The notes below the pieces were generated by a model, which did no database searches, was not told the DNA's origin, and worked only from the letters and a program-made list of their open reading frames with translations. Shown here piece after piece: positions 1 to 9,904 of a stretch of DNA of 64,000 bases. The DNA comes from Nostoc sp. JL33 (GTDB lineage Bacteria > Cyanobacteriota > Cyanobacteriia > Cyanobacteriales > Nostocaceae). Location: contig NZ_JABXKP010000008.1 of the NCBI RefSeq assembly GCF_017114985.1, positions 62,001-126,000 of the forward strand, in the 5' to 3' direction. Numbering within the stretch: the first letter of the stretch is position 1; the number at the start of each line of letters is the position of its first letter. Both the position numbers and the translations under genes were made by a program.

Positions 1-299
<299 letters not shown>

Positions 300-518
300 T
301 TAATCGCCTTTTCCTATCTTCAGGATTTTACATCACTGAGTTGTACCAATATTTATTTTTGTAAATATAAGTTTAATATTTGGTAATAAATAAGCATTTA
401 AATCAAGGTTTCTAGATAACTTGTTTGCGAAATATTAAGCTCATATTCATCTTGATACTCAATGCTCACAGATAACTTTTAGGTAGGCGATCGCTGTTCT
501 TGTTTGTGAAGATTGTTC

Positions 519-3068
519 TTAATTTTCTAATTCGGCATCGTTAAAACACCACTCCTTGTGCTTTTCAGCTAATGAGAGAGGTAAAGGATACTCACATTCA
601 GCAGAAGTCCACCAATGACGGGATCTGAGATAGTGTGTAATTACATGATGAAGTTGAAATTTATCTGGTGATGGCGTTGCTAGGATATTGTGAGCGCGTG
701 GCTGCGGAGCTTTCCAATCTTTTCTTGGAGATGGATTGTGAGCATTATTTTTGATAATGCATTTGCCTGTTTTTGCATCACGTTTGTTTATTAATTTACC
801 ATCTTTGTTAGTTTCTTTTTCGTATGTTCTCGATATCCAAGCTTGATAACGGCTCATCTCCTTAGCTAATTTATTAGTATCAGACTTTTCAGCAATGCTT
901 AGGATAGTTTGAGTAAACCCAGTTACATCGCAATTTTGTGGAATGAAAATTCCTTTTGTAAAAGAAGCTGCACCTTTTATGAATGTTTCCTGTTTTGTCG
1001 CCAGTCCATATCCCTGTGGAACTTCATTGTTCATATTGTCACGTATACGAATAATGTGAATTTTGTTTGTCGGTGGTTTATCTGGCTCGAACTTGCTGTC
1101 TTGTAACCAAGTCCAATAGCTCCGAGCATTTTGACCGTGAACAAATAGATATATATCGTCAGCAGCAGAGTATGTCTGGCTCAATGTAGTCAGCATATTA
1201 CTGATAACTTGATCCCAATTAAGCTTAGATGTTCTGTGCTTTGCTAATTCGCAAATTGTATCAGGCATGGTTCTAAAATGCAGATCCCTCTGAGGTAATA
1301 ACACTCTGACTTCATTCTTATAAATTGCCACCACAATTGGCTCATTAAAACTTTGGCTTGCTGTTCTCTGGTTCCGCCGACTTACATACAAAGCAGCGTA
1401 GACGGTGTTATCGTCAGGAGTTGATAAAGGATAATTTAGGTCAAATGGCAAAATCGCATCCAAAATTGCAGCAAGAGCACGATTATAAAGATTCTGTTGC
1501 AAATCTTCGTCTGTTCTGGCTTCCCCAGTTTCATTATTATCTGCCTTCTCTGTGGACAAGATGCACTGAGGAATAAAATTATATTTAGGTAAAATAGATT
1601 TTAGATAAGGTTTTGGATCTTGATTACCACGATATCTAGGATGGTCTGGAGATAGAATTTCTACGATCATCGGCATTGGATGTTCGGGTTGATTCTGCTG
1701 CCCAAATTCTCGAATATGACGGTCAATGATAACTGTTCGACCGTTTCTTTCTATCTCTACTAGAGGATCGGCTAAACCTTCGGATGTATAAAACTCTAGA
1801 TTGAGACTGTCCCCAAAGTAATGCTTGGCAACTAATGCAAGAGCATCTCGGACTTCTTCTGTGCGGTAACGTACTTGAATAGTTAAGTTATTTGCTCGCT
1901 CAGTTAGGAAGACTTTTAATTCCTTTTCAATATTAGGAAGTTCATTTTTAGAAGATTTAGGTCTAGAAATGTTTGGCGTGTCCTTAAATCGTTGCTTAAT
2001 AGATTTTTTCAAATCCCCATCAACGGAAATCTTTTTCCAGGGAGCAGAAATTACTACGCTAGGTGGCAAAATATCTTTGATTTGTTCGAGTAATGTTCTC
2101 TCATCCTCAAAAGTAAATCCTGTTCCCCATCCTGCCTTCTGGTAAACTCGCGCCGGAACCAGAATATCTGTTTGGTCTGTTTCAAGAAAATTTAATGGGT
2201 TTGCCAAGACATCCGTTATGTTTGGAATTTCCACTGATAAACGTTCTAAAATTTGGTTGACCTGTCGGTTTTTCCATTGGGGAACATACTCACTTCCTTC
2301 CCGACGGTAATTTGCTTCCAGAACCGTGAAAGCATTTGGCTGTAGTAGGTTGTAGTCTCCTAGCCAAGATCGTAATCTGCGAACATAGCATCTTGTAGTA
2401 CGCTTCTCTAACCGAATATCTGAGTCCTTTCCTTGTTTAACTATCCAACGCTTCATCTGAAAGTGAAGGTTGATTTTTTTAGGATCTATATCACTTTGAG
2501 TTGATATAACAAGCGCCACAGATGCTCGATGACCATGTGCATTTGGAAATGGCGGCCAAGATACAAGTTCAACTGTATTTCCGCTTCTTCCTGGGCCAAA
2601 TAAAAACTTGAATGAATTTTCTCCTAGTTGATACTCGTGCTTACTTAGTTCCCAAGCGATCGCCCAAGAAGGTGCCCAAAATTCGAGATGATTAGGTGCT
2701 ACTTGAGTCCAATGAAACTGATCTACACTGCAATACGGTTTTAACGCTTCATGTTCTGATTCTGGGTAACATACTTCAACCCATCTCTTGAATATAAGAG
2801 CTAGAATCTCTGGGTCAACTTCTTCATAAGCCAGAAAAGTAGCGGGGTTTGGTTCGCCATTAACCGTCAAACTGTTGATGACCCGAATCTGTGGCAGTAA
2901 TAATCGGATCGTATTAAGTAATGAAGTTGTTGGGGCGTTTTCTTCAGGTTCTCCATAATGGGTATTAAATTTTTTTAAATTGGGAAACGGCATCACAAAA
3001 CCAGTGATATCCCTGACCAGTGCCTCTTTAAACTCAAGGTAGATAGGCTGATAGTAATTAATACTCAA
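519..3068 (-). CDS. pPIWI-RE family protein (prokaryotic PIWI with conserved R and E)
   Basis: 849-residue last gene of a three-gene operon; its ATG overlaps the stop of the helicase gene by 4 bp. It resembles the pPIWI-RE family: an N-terminal X-type region (about 1-380), a MID-like region around 390-545 (MVEILSPDHPRYR near 467-480), and a C-terminal RNase H/PIWI-like fold from about 550. Candidate signature residues are R674/R676 in IHIIRIRDN and E823/E825 in TSAECEYPLPLSL near the C-terminus. The first RNase H strand (YAALYVSRR, about 557-565) carries no Asp where slicer Argonautes have one, so cleavage activity may be absent. Family knowledge (Burroughs, Iyer and Aravind 2013, a computational study) suggests guide-dependent recognition of invading nucleic acid. 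Family call fairly sure; activity is inference. Confidence 0.8.
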   Translation of the reverse strand: MSINYYQPIYLEFKEALVRDITGFVMPFPNLKKFNTHYGEPEENAPTTSLLNTIRLLLPQIRVINSLTVNGEPNPATFLAYEEVDPEILALIFKRWVEVCYPESEHEALKPYCSVDQFHWTQVAPNHLEFWAPSWAIAWELSKHEYQLGENSFKFLFGPGRSGNTVELVSWPPFPNAHGHRASVALVISTQSDIDPKKINLHFQMKRWIVKQGKDSDIRLEKRTTRCYVRRLRSWLGDYNLLQPNAFTVLEANYRREGSEYVPQWKNRQVNQILERLSVEIPNITDVLANPLNFLETDQTDILVPARVYQKAGWGTGFTFEDERTLLEQIKDILPPSVVISAPWKKISVDGDLKKSIKQRFKDTPNISRPKSSKNELPNIEKELKVFLTERANNLTIQVRYRTEEVRDALALVAKHYFGDSLNLEFYTSEGLADPLVEIERNGRTVIIDRHIREFGQQNQPEHPMPMIVEILSPDHPRYRGNQDPKPYLKSILPKYNFIPQCILSTEKADNNETGEARTDEDLQQNLYNRALAAILDAILPFDLNYPLSTPDDNTVYAALYVSRRNQRTASQSFNEPIVVAIYKNEVRVLLPQRDLHFRTMPDTICELAKHRTSKLNWDQVISNMLTTLSQTYSAADDIYLFVHGQNARSYWTWLQDSKFEPDKPPTNKIHIIRIRDNMNNEVPQGYGLATKQETFIKGAASFTKGIFIPQNCDVTGFTQTILSIAEKSDTNKLAKEMSRYQAWISRTYEKETNKDGKLINKRDAKTGKCIIKNNAHNPSPRKDWKAPQPRAHNILATPSPDKFQLHHVITHYLRSRHWWTSAECEYPLPLSLAEKHKEWCFNDAELEN

Positions 3069-6000
3069 AGTTTCACTCCATGAATGAAATGGGTTAGTCG
3101 AGTTAGCGGGTAATAAACTGGCCCATACAGGGTTTTGATCAGCCTTCCAGAAGCACCACCTTTATTGATGGCGCTGCCCAAGAGCTTGCGGGCAGCCAAC
3201 AAAATAGAGTTTTGCTCCGAATCCCCAGATGAATTTCCCTTTGCGGTTTCTGGCATAAACGCGGCATCGACAAACCAGATAACTGTTTTGCGACCACCGC
3301 GAGTGCTACGTCCAATTAATTGAGTTAAATTAACCGTTAGCGTCCAGATAAGCGGCGTTTTGAGCGCAATTTTAGCGATTCTATCAGGTAATCGAGAGAA
3401 AATTTGCGGGATTGTCAGAAAAGTGTCTCGTGCATATCGAGCATGTCTCTGAATAACCTCGACGGATAGTTTGTCGATGATATCTATCGTTTCCTTATTA
3501 ACCCCACTGATAACTGTTTGATTATCATCTGGACTAGGGTGCTGTCTAACAGCAATCACCATACCACCAAAGTATGGTTCTCCAGTCAGGGGATGCATCA
3601 TGTTAATAGCACGAGATATAGCACCCATTGGCGCAATTAAAAACTCCTTACCACGACCTGGAAACTCAGTGAGTTTAGACCGGGAAACCTGATCGTCTGA
3701 AACCCAGCGACCATCTTGAACAACATAAGATGCCCTATCAAGATAGGGATTTTTTAGAGAATTGTAAAACGCCTTAGCTTCTGCATAGCTATTTGTCACA
3801 ATTAGCAGATTTTTGCGATCGCTACCGACGTTTGCTGCTAAATAATCTTGAAATTGCTCAAGTAGCGGCTTGCCTTGTTTGCTTTTACGGCAAAGTCCTG
3901 CAATCATCCGGCTAATGTTGTCCTGCCGATCATCTCCTTGACTACCGGAGATAAAGACAGGATTTCCTGCATCATCGACAACGGGGCAATAAAAGAATTC
4001 ACTGTCATGCGCTACCGCTTTAGACTTCTCAGGAGGCGGTTCGATTAACAAAGTTGGCTTTAATTGCACATGAAAAGGATATGATTGTTCAGTATCTCCT
4101 GAGTAACTAGTTGCTGATGTAACTAACAAATTTGCTGGAGTCAGCCCATCTATGCTGAAGATAGAATTCCATTGGCTTAGAAGTGACCTACCCAAGGCAA
4201 TCCCACGAAATATCCTAAGTTGTCTGTTGAGGAATTGAGCGCTAGTTACGGAACCAACAGGAGAATTAGGTAACAAGCTTTCAAAGTCACTGGGAGGGGT
4301 TATTGGTAAGGTAGATTCCAGGTCAACGCTAGCGTAACCTCTAGCCGATACGTGCTTACTTAATGCACCTAATACATGGGCTGCATAAATGGCTAGTTGC
4401 AGTAATTTAGCAAGGTTGTCTATGAAGCGCTCGACATCACATTCTAGTTGTTCAAATTTAATATCCCATCGCGTTGTTTGAATAAACTTTTTGCAGTTAG
4501 GATGGGGTACTGTAGTGAGCAAGTCTCCTGCTAACAATGCTCCAGAAACTAATGCTAAACGTTCTGCAATTACTGTGTCACTAGAGTTAAGACCAATGGT
4601 GTCAGGACTAACAAGATTATTTTGTATTCGCTTAAAGATTTCACGGTAGCGATCGTAGTTACGCTGATACTTAGATAAAGTTTGTTTTCGGACTTTGTTG
4701 GCACTACTTTGAACATGTGCTAATCCTGAAAGTTGTTCAGCCAATTTATCAAAAAATGTCCAAGCTGTAAACAATCTTCCTTCCTGGGTATATGCTTTTA
4801 ACAGTTTTTCAATTTCTTGACGGGAACTTTTACCTTTAATTGTGTTTGTAATATTTCTGATCAAATACATTAAAGCCCCAATTCCTCGGTTGGCTAAATG
4901 TCGTTGATCTTCTGACTGTTCTAAATAAGGATCGCGGTATCTCCCTGGCACAACCACTTCGCCTTCCATCAGACCATGTACATGTTGATAAGATTCAGTT
5001 CTTGTCCATGTATCTTGCAACAACTCGAAAGATGCAAGTGTCTCTGTAGGATAGAAAATTTCATCTAGCTTGGGTTGAGCAAGATCAACTTCATCAATAA
5101 TGAACAAATCTGTTGTTAGTGCCAAATATTCAAGAATGGTAATATTTTCAGTCAAATTGTGTGGGGCAACTTTCTTCTGAATAAACCCTTGTAAAGTTCC
5201 AATTATGAGTTGGGCATTTTCTAATGTAGTAGCTTTAATATGTCTGGGACAGACAGGAGCTATGGGACAACTGTAAACCTTATTCGGATCATTAACATCT
5301 TGTAGCTTGCCGAAGCATGGCGGTCTGCTGCGCTGACCATTTGATGTTTGTGGAATCTGAGGCTGTGCCAAGCTATACAATGGGCAGGATTGTGACAGCC
5401 ATTTAAAACCAGGATGGGTGAAAGGCTGCTGTTTGTTACTGAACATTACAGCCTGATTTAATCGGCTAAGGTGCTTATGTCGTTCCGATTCTCCAATAAT
5501 CGGAACTGCCCTGATCCCAACTTTTTGAGCAAATTCAAGCCAGTTCTGTACTTCACCTACACTATTTGTAGCAATCGCAACTCTTTTATTGCTATCTACT
5601 AAGAGTGCAACTAGGCAATCAATGAGGGTGGATTTGCCGCTTCCAGTCGGGCCTAAAATATGACCTTCTCCATCAATATAAATCTCTCTAGCTTCTTGAT
5701 CCTGTTGAATATCCCAATAGGTTGACTGATTAAGTATTTGCCCTGCGTCGTATCCTAAAATAGGTTTCAATTCAGTTCCTTTATTAATCAAATCAGCTAG
5801 GGGGATTTTGATGGACTGACGATCCTTGGAAAGATTAATGCTGGGAATTTGAGTGGCATACTTTACACCAGTATTGGCAATTTCTTCTGAAATTCTGATT
5901 GTGCGCGTCTGCTGTGGATTAATGTTGAACTCGTAGTCACCAGCCGGGGCTGGTCTGTATTTCGTTTGCCGAAACTTCAATGGCTCTTGAGTCAGCAGCC

Positions 6001-6397
6001 TTTCATATAGTTCATACCGAGCCAATGCCATCTTTTTAGTTGGCGTAATTTTGTTGCTTGGGTAGTCGATGTCAAAACCTAGCCAACCAGAAGCCGAACT
6101 TTTGGCAACGTCATCATAGCTACGGAGAGCAATTTCCCAGCTAATTGAACTACGGAATTCTGCCGCTAAATGGCGTAGATGCTTTAAGATATCCCACTGT
6201 GCATCTGTCGTACCTGGCTCTCGGTAGCCTTGCATCAGTAAATGTGCTTTCCGAATAGCTTGGTCAGGGAAATGAGTCCACAGAGTATGAAGCATTAATT
6301 CTGTACGGGCGAAATCGGAAAATTTCATCTCAATCGGTGGTGATTCACCTCCCATTGCCTTTTTTAGCGCCTCATTCAAAGTACTGCTATCTCTCAC
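3065..6397 (-). CDS. pPIWI-RE-associated DinG/XPD-like superfamily 2 helicase
   Basis: 1110-residue helicase, middle gene of the PIWI-RE operon, overlapping its neighbours by 4 bp on each side. Walker A is GPTGSGKST (249-257), Walker B is IIDEVD (433-438, DEVD where DinG usually has DEAH), and motif VI is QLIGRSTRGGR (about 1026-1036). Four cysteines lie between Walker A and B: C338, C361, C377 and C383 (SCPL, PCFG, SCPIAPVCP). This is the place where XPD/DinG helicases bind a 4Fe-4S cluster, so such a cluster is likely. The first ~240 residues have no recognisable motif and probably form the associated Z-type domain. Expected role: unwinding target DNA so that the PIWI protein and nuclease can act on it. 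Confidence 0.82.
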   Translation of the reverse strand: MRDSSTLNEALKKAMGGESPPIEMKFSDFARTELMLHTLWTHFPDQAIRKAHLLMQGYREPGTTDAQWDILKHLRHLAAEFRSSISWEIALRSYDDVAKSSASGWLGFDIDYPSNKITPTKKMALARYELYERLLTQEPLKFRQTKYRPAPAGDYEFNINPQQTRTIRISEEIANTGVKYATQIPSINLSKDRQSIKIPLADLINKGTELKPILGYDAGQILNQSTYWDIQQDQEAREIYIDGEGHILGPTGSGKSTLIDCLVALLVDSNKRVAIATNSVGEVQNWLEFAQKVGIRAVPIIGESERHKHLSRLNQAVMFSNKQQPFTHPGFKWLSQSCPLYSLAQPQIPQTSNGQRSRPPCFGKLQDVNDPNKVYSCPIAPVCPRHIKATTLENAQLIIGTLQGFIQKKVAPHNLTENITILEYLALTTDLFIIDEVDLAQPKLDEIFYPTETLASFELLQDTWTRTESYQHVHGLMEGEVVVPGRYRDPYLEQSEDQRHLANRGIGALMYLIRNITNTIKGKSSRQEIEKLLKAYTQEGRLFTAWTFFDKLAEQLSGLAHVQSSANKVRKQTLSKYQRNYDRYREIFKRIQNNLVSPDTIGLNSSDTVIAERLALVSGALLAGDLLTTVPHPNCKKFIQTTRWDIKFEQLECDVERFIDNLAKLLQLAIYAAHVLGALSKHVSARGYASVDLESTLPITPPSDFESLLPNSPVGSVTSAQFLNRQLRIFRGIALGRSLLSQWNSIFSIDGLTPANLLVTSATSYSGDTEQSYPFHVQLKPTLLIEPPPEKSKAVAHDSEFFYCPVVDDAGNPVFISGSQGDDRQDNISRMIAGLCRKSKQGKPLLEQFQDYLAANVGSDRKNLLIVTNSYAEAKAFYNSLKNPYLDRASYVVQDGRWVSDDQVSRSKLTEFPGRGKEFLIAPMGAISRAINMMHPLTGEPYFGGMVIAVRQHPSPDDNQTVISGVNKETIDIIDKLSVEVIQRHARYARDTFLTIPQIFSRLPDRIAKIALKTPLIWTLTVNLTQLIGRSTRGGRKTVIWFVDAAFMPETAKGNSSGDSEQNSILLAARKLLGSAINKGGASGRLIKTLYGPVYYPLTRLTHFIHGVKL

Positions 6398-7437
6398 TTC
6401 AAAACTCCCTTGACACGCTTAATTAATTCTGACTCTGAAAAAACAGGCAAATTTCCCTTATACCGACTTTTAAAAGCTGCTTGGTATGCTAAATTTGTCC
6501 ATCGGTAATCTGGGATTACAAAGAATGATTGAGATTGGCCAATATTTGGAATCGTATCTTGATTTAATTCTCTAGCTAACATGGTGGCGCTTCCCCAATC
6601 TTTCGCGTCAATTGCCCAAATATCTCCAGTCGGTAGTGTCACTTTCAAATCAGCCTTGTCTAGTTCTGGCCATAGTTCTACTTGCAATCCCATTTTTTCG
6701 AGAGTTCGAGCTAAACGCAATTCTATGAGGGAAGGTCTAATTAGGCAGATGACGGTATCTTCTATCGGTGCTCTATCTACTCGCCCTTCTAATGGTTCAC
6801 AACAGCCTTCGATATCTCGTGCGGCACAATCCAAATATCCACCGCAAGTCTTGCATAATGGCATTGACTCAGATTGCGGTGGTGCATCCCGATATGCTTG
6901 CATCAATAGGTCTAAAACTGGATCGATATCAGGATTATTAGAGCGAAATAAGGCAATTATTAAATCCGAAGGAAATGGGTTCTCAGCAATAAATCGACGG
7001 AAAAGTGTGTAGGTACTGTGGGGTAAGCTAAGTCGCTCAATTTCTGCCATTAGGCGTGGAATGTAGCTTTGATTCTGCTCTCGTTCCAAATTTAGTGCGT
7101 ATCTGCTAGCCCAAGCTTCGCATTCCTCTGAGGGGCGCGTCATATTTCCAATTAATGGGTCTTCAGGATAATCGACGAACTCGGAAAAATCTGGCTCAAC
7201 TGCCTCTACTGACTCTCTGGCCCCCTCAACCATACACAATATAGCTGGATGTCGCATTTCCTCATCCCGCAGTATCCATTTCAAGCTCAATCCTTGAAAT
7301 GCTTCATATAATGGCTGTGGAAAGGGTTGTGAGTCCTCGACTAGATAAGCTGGCTCACCTCGGTTGATGCGATCGCAAATCTGCACAAGTCCTTTACATA
7401 ACTTGATGAACAGAATTTCATCCTCACTGAATTGCAT
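6394..7437 (-). CDS. pPIWI-RE-associated PD-(D/E)xK endonuclease
   Basis: 347 residues, first gene of the operon; its last codons overlap the helicase start (ATGA). The C-terminal half looks like a restriction-endonuclease fold: D263 in KADLKV, then D277-A-K279 in AIDAKDW, with a preceding helix containing E239/E246. This matches the D...(D/E)xK catalytic pattern. A cysteine cluster (C195, C198, C204, C212, C213) precedes it and may bind zinc. The N-terminal ~180 residues are helical with no motif I recognise. In the family the nuclease is the likely effector cutting DNA marked by the PIWI-RE/helicase pair. The ATG at 7437 is followed by a plausible MQFSEDE start; the 150 bp upstream hold the operon promoter. 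Confidence 0.78.
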   Translation of the reverse strand: MQFSEDEILFIKLCKGLVQICDRINRGEPAYLVEDSQPFPQPLYEAFQGLSLKWILRDEEMRHPAILCMVEGARESVEAVEPDFSEFVDYPEDPLIGNMTRPSEECEAWASRYALNLEREQNQSYIPRLMAEIERLSLPHSTYTLFRRFIAENPFPSDLIIALFRSNNPDIDPVLDLLMQAYRDAPPQSESMPLCKTCGGYLDCAARDIEGCCEPLEGRVDRAPIEDTVICLIRPSLIELRLARTLEKMGLQVELWPELDKADLKVTLPTGDIWAIDAKDWGSATMLARELNQDTIPNIGQSQSFFVIPDYRWTNLAYQAAFKSRYKGNLPVFSESELIKRVKGVLK

Positions 7438-7529
7438 ATCTAGGCTTTTATATAGAGATATTGACCGTTATTTTAATACGTTTGAACTAGTTTTAAGACT
7501 TTAAAAATATTTATAATTACGTTATTCTT

Positions 7530-7566
7530 AATCGAGGCGGACAAAATTTTTGTAGTCACCTCGATT
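7530..7566 (-). terminator. Hairpin downstream of sdhA
   Basis: Perfect 8-bp inverted repeat AATCGAGG/CCTCGATT around a 21-nt loop, just after the sdhA stop on the minus strand. It lacks a strong U-tract, so it may be a weak terminator or only an mRNA-end structure. Confidence 0.35.
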
Positions 7567-7588
7567 TCTCGCATAAATTTACTTTTGG

Positions 7589-9316
7589 CTAATACTTCCG
7601 CTCTTTTGGCTCAAACATAGTAATTGCCACCGGTCGATATTGAATATCAATTCCTGCTGGTGAATAGTAAGCCATTGTGTGTTTCAGAAAGTTGCTATCA
7701 TCTCGCTGGGAATAATCTTCGCGGAAATGAGCGCCACGACTTTCTTGGCGATTCAGGGCTGATGCCAAAATAGTTTGTCCCACTACCATCAAACTTCGCA
7801 ATTCTAAGGCTTCCACAAGTTCGGTATTCCAGCAACTACCTTTGTCATCTAAATAAATTTGAGGATATCGCTGTTGTATTTCTTCTAGTTTGTGCAACCC
7901 TTCACTCATTAATGCCTCAGTGCGGAAAACGCCACAGTACTCAGTCATACAATCCTGGAAGGCTTGACGGACATGGTTAATGCGATACTGCCCTGGTTGT
8001 TCTAGCAAAGCTTGAATTTGTTGCTGGGCTTCCGTTATATACCGTTGCTCATCTACAGAAGGCAACTTACGTTTTTGGACAAATTTTGCGATCGCAGCTC
8101 CAGTTCTCTTGCCATAAACGACACATTCCAGTAGTGAATTACTCCCCAAGCGATTCGCCCCATGTACGGAAACACAAGATGTTTCGCCAGCAGCAAAGAA
8201 AGCATCAACTAAACCATCGCCACTACTACGGACTTGCCCATCAGTATTAACTGGGATACCACCCATACAATAGTGAATTGTCGGACGGACTGGCATCGGT
8301 TGAGTCACAGCGTCAACGCCTACTAGACGGTGTGCTTCTTCCCAGCAGAAGGGAACGCGACTCATAATTTTTTCTTTGCCCATGTGGCGTAAATCCAGAT
8401 ACACAAAGGGACCACCAGCACTACCATCGAGATGAACACCACGACCGGCGCGAATTTCGTAAGCGATCGCTCGTGAGGTAATATCACGAGGAGCTAGTTC
8501 CATGCGACTAGGTGCATAGTTCGCCATAAAGCGATCGCCTTCACTATTTATCAGATACGCCCCTTCTCCCCGTACCGCTTCTGAAATTAGTACCCCTACC
8601 GGATATAAACCAGTGGGATGAAATTGGACAAATTCCATATCTTCAAGGGGCAAACCTGCGATCGCAGTCATTGCCAAACCATCACCAGAAGAAGCGTAAT
8701 CATTAGAGGTGGTATTATAAACGCGACCATAGCCCCCTGTGGCAAACATCACCGCCTTGGCTCGCACCACCTCTATATGTCCATCCAAAAGATTGAACAT
8801 TACCACACCCTTGGCCTCATTTTCTTCTAAAATGAGACGCATCACATACCATTCTTCATAAACTTGCACCCCATAACGCCGCAGGTTGTTAACCAATTCG
8901 TGCAAAATCGCGTGACCGGTCTTATCGGCGGCATAGCAAGTGCGGTTGTGGGAATGTCCCCCAAAAGCTCGTTGAGCAATGCGACCATCGGGTAAACGAG
9001 AGAACAAAACGCCCATGTGTTCCAAGTCAATCACCACATCTGGCGCTTCTTGGGCGAGGATTGCCACAGCATCTTGGTCTGCCAAGTAATCAGAACCCTT
9101 GACAGTATCAAAAGCATGTGCTTCCCAACTATCTTCGGAATCAACATTTTTCAGCGATGCAGCCATACCACCTTGAGCCGCAACCGAGTGGGAACGAATT
9201 GGGTGGGTTTTCGCAACCACAGCAATATTTAAACTGGGGTCAATACGGGCAATTTCCACAGCAGCGCGACATCCTGCTAATCCACCCCCGACAATAATCA
9301 CATCATGTTCCAGCAT
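7589..9316 (-). CDS. sdhA: Succinate dehydrogenase/fumarate reductase flavoprotein subunit
   Basis: 575 residues using the ATG at 9316 ([12 protein letters not shown]); an upstream in-frame start at 9340 only adds eight unlikely residues. The protein carries FAD covalently and oxidises succinate (or reduces fumarate) at the membrane, feeding the cyanobacterial respiratory chain. Visible motifs: the FAD-binding [12 protein letters not shown] near residue 10, the flavinylation site HSVAAQGG near 43-50, and the catalytic region with [13 protein letters not shown]. No iron-sulphur (sdhB) or anchor subunit lies beside it, which is common in cyanobacteria where sdh genes are dispersed. Length is typical of the family. 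It is probably monocistronic. Confidence 0.93.
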   Translation of the reverse strand: MLEHDVIIVGGGLAGCRAAVEIARIDPSLNIAVVAKTHPIRSHSVAAQGGMAASLKNVDSEDSWEAHAFDTVKGSDYLADQDAVAILAQEAPDVVIDLEHMGVLFSRLPDGRIAQRAFGGHSHNRTCYAADKTGHAILHELVNNLRRYGVQVYEEWYVMRLILEENEAKGVVMFNLLDGHIEVVRAKAVMFATGGYGRVYNTTSNDYASSGDGLAMTAIAGLPLEDMEFVQFHPTGLYPVGVLISEAVRGEGAYLINSEGDRFMANYAPSRMELAPRDITSRAIAYEIRAGRGVHLDGSAGGPFVYLDLRHMGKEKIMSRVPFCWEEAHRLVGVDAVTQPMPVRPTIHYCMGGIPVNTDGQVRSSGDGLVDAFFAAGETSCVSVHGANRLGSNSLLECVVYGKRTGAAIAKFVQKRKLPSVDEQRYITEAQQQIQALLEQPGQYRINHVRQAFQDCMTEYCGVFRTEALMSEGLHKLEEIQQRYPQIYLDDKGSCWNTELVEALELRSLMVVGQTILASALNRQESRGAHFREDYSQRDDSNFLKHTMAYYSPAGIDIQYRPVAITMFEPKERKY

Positions 9317-9413
9317 AATTAGCCCCCGACTGCAAACCACTGCTGTTCTATTGTAGAGATGTGATTGTGATTAATGAGGCGGTGCGTTGCGATCGTTGCT
9401 GTGGACTCTCTAC

Positions 9414-9440
9414 AAAAAAATTCCCTGCCTATAGACAGGG
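9414..9440 (-). terminator. Rho-independent terminator of the 9584-9904 gene
   Basis: On the minus strand CCCTG...CAGGG (5-bp stem, 8-nt loop) is followed by a run of T (plus-strand A-run at 9414-9420). It lies between the small membrane protein gene and sdhA, so sdhA is probably transcribed separately. Confidence 0.5.
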
Positions 9441-9469
9441 ATCTGATTACAAATTTTGAAATTAGGAGT

Positions 9470-9582
9470 TAAAAGTTAAAAATCAAGAGTTATGGGACAG
9501 ATTGAGTGACTCATAACTCTTAACTCCTAACTCATAACTCCTAACTCCTAACTCATAACTCCTAACTCATAACTCCTAACTC
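9470..9582. repeat. Heptanucleotide short tandem repeats (aactcct/aactcat)
   Basis: Alternating aactcct and aactcat heptamers fill the spacer before the small membrane protein gene. The same heptamers recur near 11870-11900 and 29002-29030. This is the STRR type known from Nostoc-like genomes. Confidence 0.8.
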
Positions 9583-9583
9583 T

Positions 9584-9904
9584 TTAGCTAGTTGCTTGTA
9601 CAGGTTGTTGCTGAGACACATTACCTGGCATGGGTTCCATTTTGGTTCCAGGCCCTATAGGCATAACTTCAATATGATTTAATAAGGTAGTGACAAACGC
9701 AAACAACAAGAAAGGTAGCGATAGCAGAACGACGAGACCCGCAGTTGCTAAAGCGTACACGGGTCGCTTGGCACCCATTAGTGCCAAGGCTGAGGCCAAA
9801 CTTAGGGTAATTGTAATTAACCAAACAATTATTTGACCGTAGATATCACCGAAAGTCAGGGTACAGACAAACCGATACTTTTGAATATCATTTTCGTTCA
9901 TCAC
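9584..9904 (-). CDS. Small two-helix membrane protein, unknown function
   Basis: 106 residues (105 if the second of two adjacent ATG codons is used). Two hydrophobic segments (about 25-45 and 50-75) separated by GAKRPVYA suggest a two-span membrane protein with a polar, Pro/Gln-rich C-terminus (PMPGNVSQQQPVQATS). I do not recognise the family. A terminator follows at 9414-9440 and a tandem-repeat block lies immediately downstream. Codon use and length suggest a real gene, but no homology can be claimed. Confidence 0.6.
   Translation of the reverse strand: MMNENDIQKYRFVCTLTFGDIYGQIIVWLITITLSLASALALMGAKRPVYALATAGLVVLLSLPFLLFAFVTTLLNHIEVMPIGPGTKMEPMPGNVSQQQPVQATS

Noticed and set aside
9017-9232. 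Plus-strand frame inside sdhA
   Set aside because: Antisense shadow of a strongly supported gene.
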